Shown one piece after another: positions 1 to 12,715 of a stretch of DNA of 64,000 nt. Location: contig JAMPIT010000230.1 of NCBI GenBank assembly GCA_026261815.1, positions 38,958,501 through 39,022,500 of the forward strand, written 5' to 3'. The position numbers were made by a program, and so were the translations under genes. The notes under the pieces were generated by a model, which saw only the letters and a program-made list of their open reading frames with translations, made no database searches and was not told where the DNA came from. Source of the stretch: Monarcha castaneiventris obscurior. Taxonomy: Eukaryota; Chordata; Aves; Passeriformes; Monarchidae. Positions within the stretch are counted from its first letter, which is position 1, and each line of letters opens with the position of its first letter.

Positions 1-2961
1 CTGCTGTTCCACAGGAATCTCCTCTAATTTAGTCAGGTAATTTTCCATTTAATGTCTAACTGTGCATGTGTTGCAGAGTTTCCTCCTGAATTTTTGAAAA
101 TTCCATTCTTGCAAGCCATTTGAGGTACATTTGTACTGACATTTAGGGCTATTCCTGAGGGCTTTTTTCTACTTAGCAAAGCCATTAAAGTTGCTACTTT
201 TGGGGCCTGTGGAGCCTGCACCCTGTAGCAGGATGTGTGACAATGTTTTTATTATTTTTAACTCCCTTAGCAAAACTTCTTGGAGCCATCAGTCTTACTG
301 CTTGCTTGGAGAACAAACTGAACTTAGGACACGTATTGCTATAGTCTTTTTATAGTACGTCCAGCACGTAGACTGCATTTCCGGCCCCGTAGCTGAGCAA
401 AGTTTGTGGTCTTCATCTGAGCTGTTACTGGGAATCAAACTGAGGTGTTTTTAATGTGGGTAGCTGCTAGGTCTGGGCTGGAGAGGTACCTCTGAAATGA
501 AATCGACCCTAATGCTGCACCACACCTTACATAAGTTGAAGCAGCCTGGGGAATGAATTTAAGGATATAGATAGGAACAAAATAGATCAGCTTCTGTATT
601 TCCCAACTTACTGCTGCTTTCCCAGGGTAAAAGCTCCTTTGGCATATTAGAGAATTAAATACTTCTTATACTTCAAAAGTTCTTGCTGTTATGTGAGGCA
701 ATGTTCCTGTGCTTTAGAAAAAGAAATCGTCTGTTTTAAACCAGGAATAACTGAGTGTCTGTACATGAGCACTTTAAGAGCAAGGAGCAGTATTTAAAGT
801 GTGTGTCTGCTATGGGGGACCCAAGTCCAGTATCAAATGTTATTTTTTCAGAGCCCATCTAACATAAATAACTGTAAATTATAATTTATTCTGGGTGTTA
901 CAATGCTTATCATATAATTTTCTGTGGCAGTCAGTTTATATGGGTTATGTTAGTTTGTTAGGTAAAAGAGCATGTTCAAGTTCTCTTCAGCTGCTAATCC
1001 ATGAAGAATTGCAAAACACCTTTTTCAAAACTTCCCTCACTTAAACAAACAAAATCCTTGGGAAACTACTTTGCAATGGAGGATGTGAGTTTGGCTTGCG
1101 TATTGATTTTTGGTGGTGTTTTTAGTGGGATTGCTATTTTCTTCCAGACTGTTTTACACAGTATTATTTACATTTATTAAAAATAGTGGTTCACTGTGTG
1201 TATGGGCACTCTATATCCTGTTGGTTTAATTTGGATTTTACAGAAGGGAAAAATAATACGTAATTATGTAATTTTAAACTGTTCTAGCACATGTGGCTGG
1301 TCAGCCTACATTTTTTGAGCTCTTGACTTTATTTTATTGGTCTCTGTATTCTCTTTTTGCAATTATTATGTTATAAATGATAGCCAACTTCTTTAAAGTG
1401 GTGTGATTTTATTTATTTTTATTCCTATCTTCACAATAGATTGATATGTTAAGAAAGTCTAGGCATGGAAAGTACTTCTTTGAGGATGCAGCTGATTGAG
1501 AAGAACATATTTAATAGAATACGTGTATGCTATAGCCAGAGGATTTGAAAATAGAGTGATGCAGAAGCAAAACATAATAAAACAAGTCTTACTTTCCTGG
1601 GTACTTTTCTGTGTTTATCCACCTTTTTATATATATTTATATATACATATACATATAGTCTGTTGCATATGTTGAACGTATGCTTTCTCCTTATTCTAAA
1701 CTTATCCCAAGCAGCATTTGAAGTTCAGTTAAATAACTGAGAATTTCATAAATATTGTTTGAAACATTTATCTTGGAAAAAGACGATTTCATCTTCATGG
1801 TTGTAATATTTGGTCATTTGGGTGTTAAAGGTCTTTAAAATGTATTTAATTCTTTCTCTGTCAATAGATAAATGCCTTGAAGTAGCAATTTTTCTAATTT
1901 AGAAAGTCAGCAAAACAAAATTGGAGCTTTGACGTTGTATTGGTGGCAACAATGACAGTAAATGGAATTCTCTTTGGCTTACTGTTGTAGAACAGAAGTC
2001 GTGAAAGCCAATGCGGTGTTTGAGTTCTCTAAGAAGCTGTGAAATGCTACTGTGTTTTGACTGTTTTATCTTACTCAGGTGACTAGAATGATTCATCTAT
2101 TGTCAGATGTCTGAAGTAACACTTGAAAAGCTATTGCATATGTCTCACAATTAATTTTACTCTGTAACAGTTTTAATCTTTCATTTGCCAAATAGAAAAT
2201 GGATCTTGACACTGGAGAGACTACCTTAAACATTAGGAACAGTGTCTTAATTTGTGATGTCTCAGGTCAGCTAGTAATGACAACTGTAATTATTCTCCTA
2301 TGGCTAAATAGGAGGCAGGGAATTTTTAGTGCTTTAATTTTGTATTCCACCACTACTTCGCCAACATTTGCCCCATCCTCCCACAGTAAAGCCCAGTTTT
2401 TGCTTGGCACAAGATTGGATCATATGTTTTGTGTGAAATATGTCATGGTTGTAATTGTTCCATCACTGAATTTTATTTTCTGCCTTTTGCTTTTGTAAGT
2501 CAGCTGCAGGGCCCTTTTTTCCTTATGCTTCCATTGCACTCTGGTTTCAACAAAACATTCTTAGCTGTGCACATCATGGTTTTACTTTGTGAGAGTGTGT
2601 TCCACATGGTGCCATCTGCTGTCTTCTTTCATGGCTACCTGCAAGAAGAGAAAGCCACAGAACAGGGCATTTGTGGAGAGAAAGTTGAGAGGGCATATGG
2701 TCTGGTGGGGATTGAAACGTGAAAGGTCTTGCAACAGACCAGCTTAATTCATGTTTGGAGGGCAAGGAGAGAGAGGATTTAGGATTATGTGACCTAAGAA
2801 CTGTCCCTTGAGAACTTACACCAAGTCCTTCCCAACAGCTCTCACATACCCCTGCAGTACATGACTTTTCAACCCCACCTGAATTGAAACTGAACCTCTT
2901 CCTTTAGTATCCTCCTTTCCCCATTTTCATGGGCAACCAGACATTCATTTTATGTCACAGC

Positions 2962-2980
2962 GGGGGGGGGGGGGGGGGGG
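2962..2980 (+). repeat. G19 homopolymer
   Basis: Nineteen consecutive G flanked by CAGC and AAAGG in STT3B intron 1. The exact count is error-prone in sequencing. Confidence 0.9.
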
Positions 2981-4031
2981 AAAGGATGCACTTTGGTTTA
3001 ATGAAATGGCTTTAGAGATGAAACTCATCCTTTTACTGTTCTAAGACAGAGGGGCTGTAGCTACCAAACTGTATTTACCAGTGTAGCCAACTGGTCAAAG
3101 GGGTGGTTTGCTTTTGAAAGGGCATGTCCCTGGACATAGGATAGAGGAGGCCATGGTGGGTGTAGACTGAATATTTCTGTAAAAACATTTGTGACAGCTT
3201 CAAAGCATGTGTGTAATAGCAAGCCTGGCTCATCGTAACACTGTTCTCCCACCTTCCCATTTTAAGGTCATTTCTAAGCATTAATTGGATTTTACTAAAA
3301 TGAGAGAGGAGCACCGTGAAATAGCTCAGTATCTACAGTACAGTAAGGCTGAGCAATACTAGAAATTCTATCACGTAATGAGAAAATAAACATGTAACTT
3401 CAATTTCACATTGTACATGGCAGGAATTTAATATTAATTGTAAATACTGTCTTAAATGCTAAGCACTGCAGTCATCACAGTACACTTAATATTTAGCATT
3501 TCTGTGTGAATACCTAAAAGCAAATATTTTGTTATTACACTTGCGTTTCTTGTGCATAGTCTTTAAAGGAACACTGGTAACCATTAAGTGCAATTCTTAA
3601 CAGGTTAAACTAATTTCAGTGAAAATGTAGGGTTTCTTCTTAATTTAGACTTACTTGAAACAGTATGAAAGATATAAAATAAAAGTAGTTAATAACTGAT
3701 TTTAAATTCTGCTTGCCATACATATTTGAGACTAAATCGGACACTGAAAGTGTCTGAATGCAAAATATGGTTAGAAAGATAAAGTCGCCTCTATTGTGAG
3801 GAAGGATGAAGGCCACTTTCTGCTTTCAGCTACCAGGTCTTTGTTTATTTTATTGATGTCCTATTCCCACATTAATTTGCTCCAGTGTGAGAATATACAG
3901 TCAGTTTGCCAACAGCTGGAACTCTTTTTGCCCTTAGCTAGGGGCCATCATCCCTTCTGTTGGACTGTATTAATAGATCATGTGGCTACTTTTAATCTGC
4001 TTCAGAATAAAATCAGTTAACGTAGTTGAGG

Positions 4032-5830
4032 TCATAGAATCATTTAGGTTGAAAAAGACCTCTTAGATCATTGAGTCCAGCCGTTAACCCAGCACTAGCA
4101 TGTCCCACCTCTTTTGAACACTTGAAGTCAACCACTTCCTGGGCAGCCTGTTCCAGTGCTTAACAACTCTTTCAGTGAAGAAATTTTTCCAAATACCTAA
4201 TCTAAATCTCCTCTGACGCAGCTTGCCATTTCCTCTTGTTCTATTACTTGTAACCTGGCAGAAGAGGCTGACCCCCACCTGGCTACAACCTCTTTTCAGG
4301 TGGTTGCAGAGAGTGATAAGGTTCCCCAAAAGCCTCTTTTCCTCCAGGCTGAACAACCCCAGCTCTTTCAGCTGCTCCTCGTTGGACTTGTGCTCCAGGC
4401 CCTTCACCAGCTTTACTGCCCTTCTCTGGGCTCGCTCCAGCACCTCAGTGTTCTTTTTGCCCCAAAACTGAACACATGATAGGATTTGAGGTGTGGCATC
4501 ACCACAGAGGGCACAGAGGGACAATCACTGCCCTGGTCCTGCTGGCCACACCATTGCTGATACACGCCAGGATGCCATTTGCTTTCTTGGCCACCTGGGC
4601 ACACACTGGCTCACGTTCAGCTGCCATCAGCCAGCATCCCCAGGTCCTTTTCCACTGTTTAGCTTTCCAGCCACTCTTCTCTAAGCCTGCAGTGTTCTGT
4701 GGGGTCGTTGGGACCCAGGTCCAGGACCCAGCACTTCACCTTGTTGAACCTCATATAACTGGCCTTGGCCTATCATTCCAGTCTGTCCAGGTCCCTCTGC
4801 AGAGCTTTCCTGCTGTCCAGCAGATCAACACTCCTGCCCAACATGTGCAAACTGACTGAGGGTACACTCAATCTCCTCAATCCAGATAATTGATAAAGAT
4901 ACTAAACTGGCCTGGCCCCAGGGCTGAGCCCTGGGGAATGCCACTCGTGACCAGTGGCCAACTGGATGCAACTCCGTTCACCACCACTCTTTGGGCTTGG
5001 CCAATCCTGACAGTTTTTTTCCCAGCAAACAGTGCACCTGTCCAAGCCATGAGCAGCCAATTTCTCCAGAATGCTGTGGGAAACAGTGCCAAAGGCTGCA
5101 GTAAAGTCTAGATAAACAACATCCACAATCTTTCCCTCATCCACGAAGTGTGTCACCTTGTCATAGGAGGAGATCAGGTTGGTCAAGAGGTACCTGCTTC
5201 TCATAAACCCATCCTGACTGAGCCTGCTGCCCTGTACATGGTGCATGATTGTGCTCAAGATGATCTGCTCCATAACCTTCCCTTGGCACCAAGGTGAGGT
5301 TGACAGGCCCAGAGTTTCCTGGATCCTCCTTCACACCCATCTTGTAGGTGGGCATCACATTTGCTCGCTTCAGTCTACTGGGATTTCTCTGGTTAGTCAG
5401 GACTGCTGGGAACTGATTGAAAATGGCTTGGTGAACACTTCTGCCAGCTCCCTCAGTACCTTTGGGTGGACCCCACAGAGCTTCACTTGTGTTTGAGTGG
5501 TGCAATAGGTTGCTGACCATTTCCCCTTTGATTATGGGGGCTTCATTCTGCTCCTGGTCTCAGTCTTCCAGCTCAGGCAGCTGGATACCCAAACAACAGC
5601 TGGTCTTACTATAAAAGAGGCAAAGAAGCATTAGGCACCTCATCCTTTGTCACTGTTTCCTTCCACATCCAGCAAAGGATGGAGGTTCTCCTTAGCCCTC
5701 CTTTTGTTGCTGATGTATTTATAGAAGCATTTTTTGTTGTCTTTTGTGGCGTCTTTAGAGTGGTTTGCTTTTTAGCTGTGATTCAAGCTAATTTGTCTGA
5801 TTTGCGGACAGCAGCGGATTAGGAGTGCTT
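4032..5830 (-). mobile_element. CR1 LINE, 5'-truncated and degenerate
   Basis: On the - strand this reads as the 3' part of a CR1 non-LTR retrotransposon. From about 5760 come reverse-transcriptase open-frame remnants (DNKKCFYKYISNKRR, then [20 protein letters not shown] with the F-D-T-V-like box), then the typical CR1 C-terminus ([10 protein letters not shown] near 4160), and the 3' end TGATTCTATGA at 4033. The frame is broken by stops and shifts, so it is dead. The 5' limit is uncertain. It lies antisense in STT3B intron 1. Confidence 0.85.
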
Positions 5831-5929
5831 CTGCACTCCTTTTAGCTAGCAAAGGTTAGTTGAAGGGTAACTGCCACAGTTAAATTTGCATGTGTAATTC
5901 AGTACAAGGCATCCTAGAGTTGGTAATAC

Positions 5930-5946
5930 TTTTTTTTTTTTTTTTT
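5930..5946 (+). repeat. T17 homopolymer
   Basis: An uninterrupted T run just beyond the CR1 5' side. Confidence 0.9.
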
Positions 5947-8472
5947 ACTCTTACCCTTTTGCACTTTGGGCTTTATTAATGCGTTTTTCTTTTCAGCTTT
6001 ATTTGTTTAGGGCATAATTAGATCTGTCCCTAGGTTCCTGTAAACCCTGTGTGTATTGTTTGGTTTGTTCTGCAGGTAGTTCTCTCTATATGCATACATA
6101 CCCACAGGTAAAAATTGTCTGATCACTTCTACTGTCCTTGTGAATGCAATGTTTGTGTCTATTTATGCCAGGTTACTGGAGGGTTAAGCAGAATTTGAGC
6201 AGATATATTTAAGTTAGATAAAATTAGGTTTTTAACCTGGTGTTAATTACAGGACAGAAATTGTTCAAATTAGACTCTGTTCTGCTCTGATGGTGCTTTG
6301 TATTATCCACTCCAAAACAATTTTTATTTCCTCAGCAGTCATTGTATTAAAAAGTCAGTAAGTCAATATTGCAACAGATGGAGTTCAACAGGTGCACTGT
6401 GAGAGATCCAGATTCTTGTACTAAACATGATCTACCTACAGAGAGACCAGTCGAAAGAAAGTATAGTCAAGAGTATTCAGGCAGGGGAAACCAACCTAGA
6501 TGCAGGAGGAAGAATAGGAGGTGCATGAAGAAATGTACTAAACAGCAAATATATAAGGATTTTTGGATGAAAAGCTACCTTATTTTAACTTGCTAAACTG
6601 ACTTAGATGTGCAACCACAACATTGTAGATACTTTCAATTGCTGTGTGCTGAAGAACCTTATATTGCCATAATTTGTACAGAGTGGTTTGATATCTAATG
6701 TCTGATTCTGGCTGGATTTACCCTTTGTCATGTTACACAGAAGTTGAAGTGACAGACTCTTGACTGTTGAGGGTTGTACAAAATAAAAGCTCTTCTACGG
6801 TGCTATAACTGTTTAAATGTTCTGCCAGAAATAAGATTGTCACTGCTTAAATATCATCTGTGATTTGGGGGATCTGGAGCCTTTCTAAGGGTCCTGTTTA
6901 CCTTTTACCGTGTCTTGTATTTTACAGGGTAGAAGCAGTCTGCCAGACCATCTTGCATCCACACTGATTTCTTAAATTTCACTTAATGGGAAGTGAAGTT
7001 GGTTCAACTGCATTTTGGTGTAGCTGATACTTTCTCGGTTGCCACTACATTGTAGTATGTAGGTGACTTTATTATGTAATAGCAATGAAGGCTGTGCCAC
7101 ATACTCCCAAGTAGTAAAAATGTAATTAAAGTACTTGCAATAAATAATGAATTTCCTTTATTGTACTCTGTATTTCAGACTGTTACAAAAGTTAGTATTC
7201 TCTTCTGGGCACATATTAGGTCTTTCTACAAGATAGCAGGTGTTTTCGGGATCAGTTTAATAGGAGTCTGCTATAGTTGTTTAGATGTTACAGGTTGCTA
7301 CTAGGAGACCGTGAAAAAAGTGGCTTGGGAGCTAGCTGTCCTCTGTTCCCTGTTACTTCTTGTGAAGCAGTCATGTTCATCTCACTGTTTTTTAGTATCA
7401 GATTTTTCACAGAAAGGATATTTTGCTCGTAAAATATATTGTTCAACTAATGGCCTTTCACTTCCTTCATGCCAAGCAGATCCTCATTCCTTTAACTGAG
7501 AAAACCCTGGAGTTAAGCTGCCTCCATCGTGTTAAAAACAAGTACAGCACAAATCTGATCTGGAAGAAACACCCTCTTGGACATATTCTTGAATTCGGTG
7601 CAAAGCCTTCAGAGTTGCAGCATACAAGGTTTATTATGCCACAGAGTAGTCCCAAGAGCACTCAGAAAGAAGCAAACATAGCACTATAGAGGTTTCTGAG
7701 TTTGTGGTAGTTAATACTGTATTGAGCAGAGAACCGATGCCTCTCAAGAAGCTGATGCTGTGAAAAGATAGAGAGCCAATACTGTCATCAATTTGGATTC
7801 CAGTTGTAGGGTAGTATCTGGGGTAAAGTGTATGTCCATAAAAAAGAAAACAAGCATTCCAGTTTTGCCTGTAAAAATTTCAAATTATTCTGTTTCCATC
7901 TTATCTTTGAAACCTCTTGGGAATTTTGACTGTCCCAAGAAAAATGTCATCATCGCTTTCTTCTTAGGTCTAAAATGTTGTTACATGTTATGAATGGCAG
8001 AATTCACTGGCAAAGTATGCTTTTTAATACAGCTAAAACCAATGCTTTTCATAATAATTTGCCTTGAGATATGGAGTAGTTCAAAAGCAAGACAGAGAAA
8101 AAGTAATGAAAAAGCCTAATAGGCATTAGGGGAAGTGTCTGAAGTTGTAGGCAGATATACACCCACTACAGTGGTGATGGGAAGCATATCGTGGTTTCAG
8201 ATGGTGATACATTGTGTGAAAAATACAATTTGTGATCATGGAGTGCTCTCAGAAACTCAGTTTTTTAGCAAAAATAGTGGAGATGCCCTGGGTTCTCTGA
8301 AGAAGCTGAGTGACTCTATGCTCCTTGTAGAATTTTATATCATTAAGCTACTGGCAGCATGCAGTTCCTGATTTTAGCACTTGCTAAGCGTAACATCTTA
8401 TTGCAGGCGGGGAAAATACCATGCCAAGTAGTGGCAGTAGGAATGCTGTAATCCTTCTTAAGTACACTGGGG

Positions 8473-8533
8473 ACATTCTGATATTCTTAATGGTAATTCT
8501 TAATGGTTATTCTATAAACATTCTGGTATTCTT
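8473..8533 (+). repeat. nested short direct repeats
   Basis: ACATTCTGATATTCTT (8473-8488) recurs with one change at 8518-8533. Between them ATTCTTAATGGT is directly repeated. This looks like local slippage. Confidence 0.7.
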
Positions 8534-11500
8534 CAGGATTTCCATTGAGCTTAGTTGAATGTTGGCCCTGAAAAAATGGGTGCCCTGGTCATTGTGTCAT
8601 CCATCTTTTTTTCTGCCTTGGCTTTCTACTGGTTTACCCTTAGGGCTTATTCTAAAGATAATACAAAAAGGAGGAGTTTTGTTTCTCAGCTGGACTCCAG
8701 GAACAGAAATTTCTTCCTCCTTTGACTCAAAATTTCCATCATTTTTGTAGTTGAATGGCCACATCACTGCAAAACTTCCTGCCATTTTGTTACATTATCA
8801 TTCTTACTAATCTTAGTATAACAAGGGAGCTTTTGCCACATTTTTCTGCGTGGGTGGGTTTGTTCAGAGTTATGAAATCTGAAATCAAAAACAGGTCCAT
8901 GACCAACTTTGAACCTGAGACTCAGAATGACAGTACTGCTGCCAATTCTTTTATCAAACGTTAGGCTCGTGATTGACAGTCAACTTGCAGGATGTGTTTC
9001 AAATGACCCTACTTGCACCAAAACCCCTGCAGATCATTTGAGCTTCTCTAAATATAGGGCAGTCTCAGGAGCCATCACAAATACTCGATACTATCTCCGA
9101 ATGCTATGAGTAATTACATAACCCTATACTTTGATATAAAAATGTAAAGACTAAACAATTAAAAAATCACATATTTAACCCTCTAAAACCATCAGAATTA
9201 GTATGATATTAAACTCCATATCAGTCAAAGCTTTTATTTTTTCTTTCTGGTGGAATTGTCTTAATAATCATCTTTCAATCAAGTGTAGCAAGAACTGTGC
9301 AAGCCTGTTCTGTGTCCCGTGTGAAAAATGGGGTAGAGTTAATGTGCTCATGACTGCTTGCGTGTTTGTTGTCCTGTGAGGTGCAGAAGCTTGAGTGTTC
9401 AAAGTGATAACAGCTTCCACATAAAACTGTGGTAGGTGTGTATCCAGAGAAATTCCAGAAAAAAAGATTTGTGGCCATATAAAGACTTAAAATACATAAA
9501 AATGTGCTAATTGGGGACAATTAATGTAGTGTGTGTTTGTATTAGAATTATAATAGAATCATTCCACTGACATGAACGTAAATTAAAAAGAAAGGAGCGT
9601 GATATTTTTCTGAAACAAAATTGCCTGGTTGTTCTTCTGTTTTGCAGAGTTACGTCAGTTCTGGCTCAGGTAAACAGGGGACCACCCTCTATCTCATAGG
9701 TTCTTACACAGGTAGAGTTTGGTGTATGTTTTCTCCATTCTTACCGTGAGGTCTAACACCGTAGGTTTGGCTTGCGGGCACTAGGGAAGGCTCTTTACCT
9801 GTGATAAGTACTTTTGCCTGTAGGTATTGCTGCTCCAAAATTCTGATGTTGATTATTTGAAAATCGCTTAAATGTCCATACATACTTAAAAAGGTTATAA
9901 ATGCAACACAAGTAAAGATTTTCCTGATGAGGAAGACTTCCATAGTGCCCTTAATTAATTAGGTGATTGATGGGTGCTACACTTCCATTTTAAAAACCTT
10001 GTGCAGAACTCATTGTGTTAATTGCTTATTTGCAGATACAGAGATCAGAATGAGACTTGAAGGATGTTGTGTTTGTAGTGTAGTATGTGGGGAAGCAGGT
10101 GTTTTAAAATTTAATATGGAATACTGCATGTATGTTTCTTTGTTTCAATGTAAGTTACTGAAGTTTCTCATTAGATTTTCCGTAGTGTTGCTGAATATAT
10201 TCTTCCTTTAGATGTAAAGAATATGTCGGATATGGAGTCAATCTGCAGCTATCTTTCTCAAGAATCTAGATTTGCCATCGCTAATTAGATGCTGTATGGC
10301 CGAATTGATTCTGTAATCTACATTTGCATTAAAAACTGACTCCTAGAATTACTCAGATAGCTTGTAATGTTCACAGTTTGTATCTTGTCATTTTTCTGAG
10401 TGTGCAGATGTGAAAATTTTGTGCATCTGCAGCTGAAGACTTTTAGAGCACAGAAGCCTTTATATAATTGAAGGCTTAGAAAAATTTCAGCAGATTCTGC
10501 TTGTAAGGAGATTACATATTCTCAGATAGCTGTAAAGTGCTGGATAAAAAGTCTAGATGATGGGGCAATAATAGCATGAAATTGATTGGGGTTTAGACAG
10601 TCACCATTCCCGCAAGAAGCAACACACTGATCTTGCACTCTGATGGAATGGAGGGGTCAAATGAATTCCATTGCTGTCAGTGTAATTTGCCTTAAGTGTT
10701 GTTAAGATCTGGATGAAGTAACTGCATTGCCATACGTGTGCTCTTCTTTTCTATATGTTCTTATTTTCTCAGTAGGCTGAATTTTATGTTAATACTCACC
10801 TTAAATAGTACTTTGTCAAGGAAATACTAAACCTAGGAATGTCAAAGACGTCTCTTTATAAATATAGCAGTAATTGTTGCTGTGAAGTGCTGGAGAATTC
10901 TGTAGCTCCTGGATAGAGAGTGATTGCTGTGACTATCATTAAGTAATCATCCTACAGTATTGCCTTGTGTCATCAAAACGGCAGTTCATAGCAAGGAATA
11001 AAAATCAAATCTAAGCAGGAACAGATAGTTAAGATCATGTATTAACAGTGCATAATATATAAGTGAAAACTTTACAGGCTTTGCTTTGCAAGTTGCCTAG
11101 TTAAGCTTTCTAAATTAATGTTGCTACTAAAAAAAAATATGCCTGTTTCAGTTATTCTGCTGTTGCTGCTTATACTCTGTTCTATGTTAAAATATGCTTT
11201 GAAAATGAGAACTATATCTTTATTAACTTACCTCCAGTTGTCTACTGAACCAACTGTAATGTAGGTATCTCCAACAGTGCCACAAAATTAATGGTACCGT
11301 ACGCAGAGCACTTGGGTGATCATTAGAGCATCCCCCCCAAAGGTTCAACCTACAATACCAGCCTAGTTTGGTGGTTGGGACTTTGAATTCTGAAACATAC
11401 AAAGACTTAGGATTGTTTATTCCTTTAAAGCTTAACTTGGAGGATGAGACAGTTCAGACTACAGACCTGACAGAAAGAGGCAAGGAGAACAGCAGAGCAT

Positions 11501-12403
11501 CACTTTTCCTCCTAGAATGTCAACTAAAATAAGAAGTCAGCGCTTCCTGGTGTCAGGCCCTTAGCTGTATATTAGCAAGTGTGTATCTTCTTCACAGCAT
11601 GGACCGAGGACATGAATATTTGTCTCAGTCTTTCTAGCTAAGTAGTTAATTAACATGTGCTTCACATAATTTTTGTTCTTTATTCTTCTCAGGTCTGTTT
11701 CAAATCAACTTGCCTCGAGGGGGTGACGGAGGATGAGAGGGAATCTTGGGAAGTGGGTAATCTGTTCCCATACCTCAAGATCAGATTTGTGTGAGGGTTG
11801 AGAGTGGCGGAAAAGGGATCGTTCCCTTCACTCTTGTTCTGTCACATGGTGCTGCATACTATTTAGTCAATGCAACCAGCAGTGTACTTCAGTTCCAGTG
11901 TTTCCTTGGGTAAGGTGGAGTAGGTCAGAAGGAGAGCTGGATAAAAACCCGAAGTATCACCTCTTCTTGCTGCTGCTGCAGGTGGAAGAACTGGGACAGG
12001 CAATGACCCCCAAACCTGAAATGCAGCCCCTACCCAGCACGAGCTGTTCTTGACTTCATTCTGTTTCCTCCCTCAGCTGCAGCTATTGAATCTCCCAGAT
12101 GCAGGTGTAGGCAAAGGTGGCTGTTTTTCTAGTATTTTCCAGGGCTGTTTTACAGCCCTGTGAAACCTACAGATAGTTGCAGGTACTGTGATAGCACTGC
12201 AGTAGAAATACAATACCACTGTGCTGCATTTCAAGCACAGTTTGAAAAGTACCAAGATAGTAAGAAGGTGTGACTGTAGTTTGTGATGCTCTCTGTTTGT
12301 TAGCAGCTTTCTCCATTCTAGCTAAAAGGGAAACAGTTTCACAAGGTTCAGGCTTGTCCCTAAAGGAGAACAGAAGGGCTAAGTGGTATCAGAGCATAAT
12401 ATG

Positions 12404-12449
12404 AAAAGTATAGTCTGGCATCATCATACGATTGCCAGACTATACTTTT
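12404..12449. repeat. perfect 17-bp inverted repeat, 12-nt loop
   Basis: The left arm AAAAGTATAGTCTGGCA (12404-12420) and the right arm TGCCAGACTATACTTTT (12433-12449) are perfectly complementary. The spacer is TCATCATACGAT. Pairing stops sharply at both ends, so no longer precursor-type hairpin forms. It lies in STT3B intron 1. Confidence 0.95.
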
Positions 12450-12649
12450 GTCTGGTGCACTGCCCACTGCTGCCAGTTTGTCCATGCCTGAAGCTGGCTT
12501 TGATATGCAACATCACAGCAACCTTTTCCTGATGTGTGCATATGTTTATGTTGACATTTTGACTTACTTTTGTTTGTAGGTTACCTAGTGGGAGGTGAAG
12601 TGGGCATTTTCTTTTCTTAAGTCAAAGCAAGGTGCTGAATTAAGCTTCT

Positions 12650-12715
12650 AATTTTTTTTTTTAGGTTTTTTTGGGGTTTGTTTTTTGTGGGTTTTTTTGG
12701 TTTTTTTTTTTTAGT
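12650..12715 (+). repeat. T-rich low-complexity tract
   Basis: Runs of 6-14 T broken by G or GG, in STT3B intron 1. Confidence 0.85.

Noticed and set aside
4084..5520. Several long - strand frames with reverse-transcriptase similarity
   Set aside because: They are pieces of one decayed CR1, not host genes.
12404..12449. microRNA precursor
   Set aside because: The stem is only 17 bp and pairing does not continue on either side, too short for Drosha/Dicer-type precursors.
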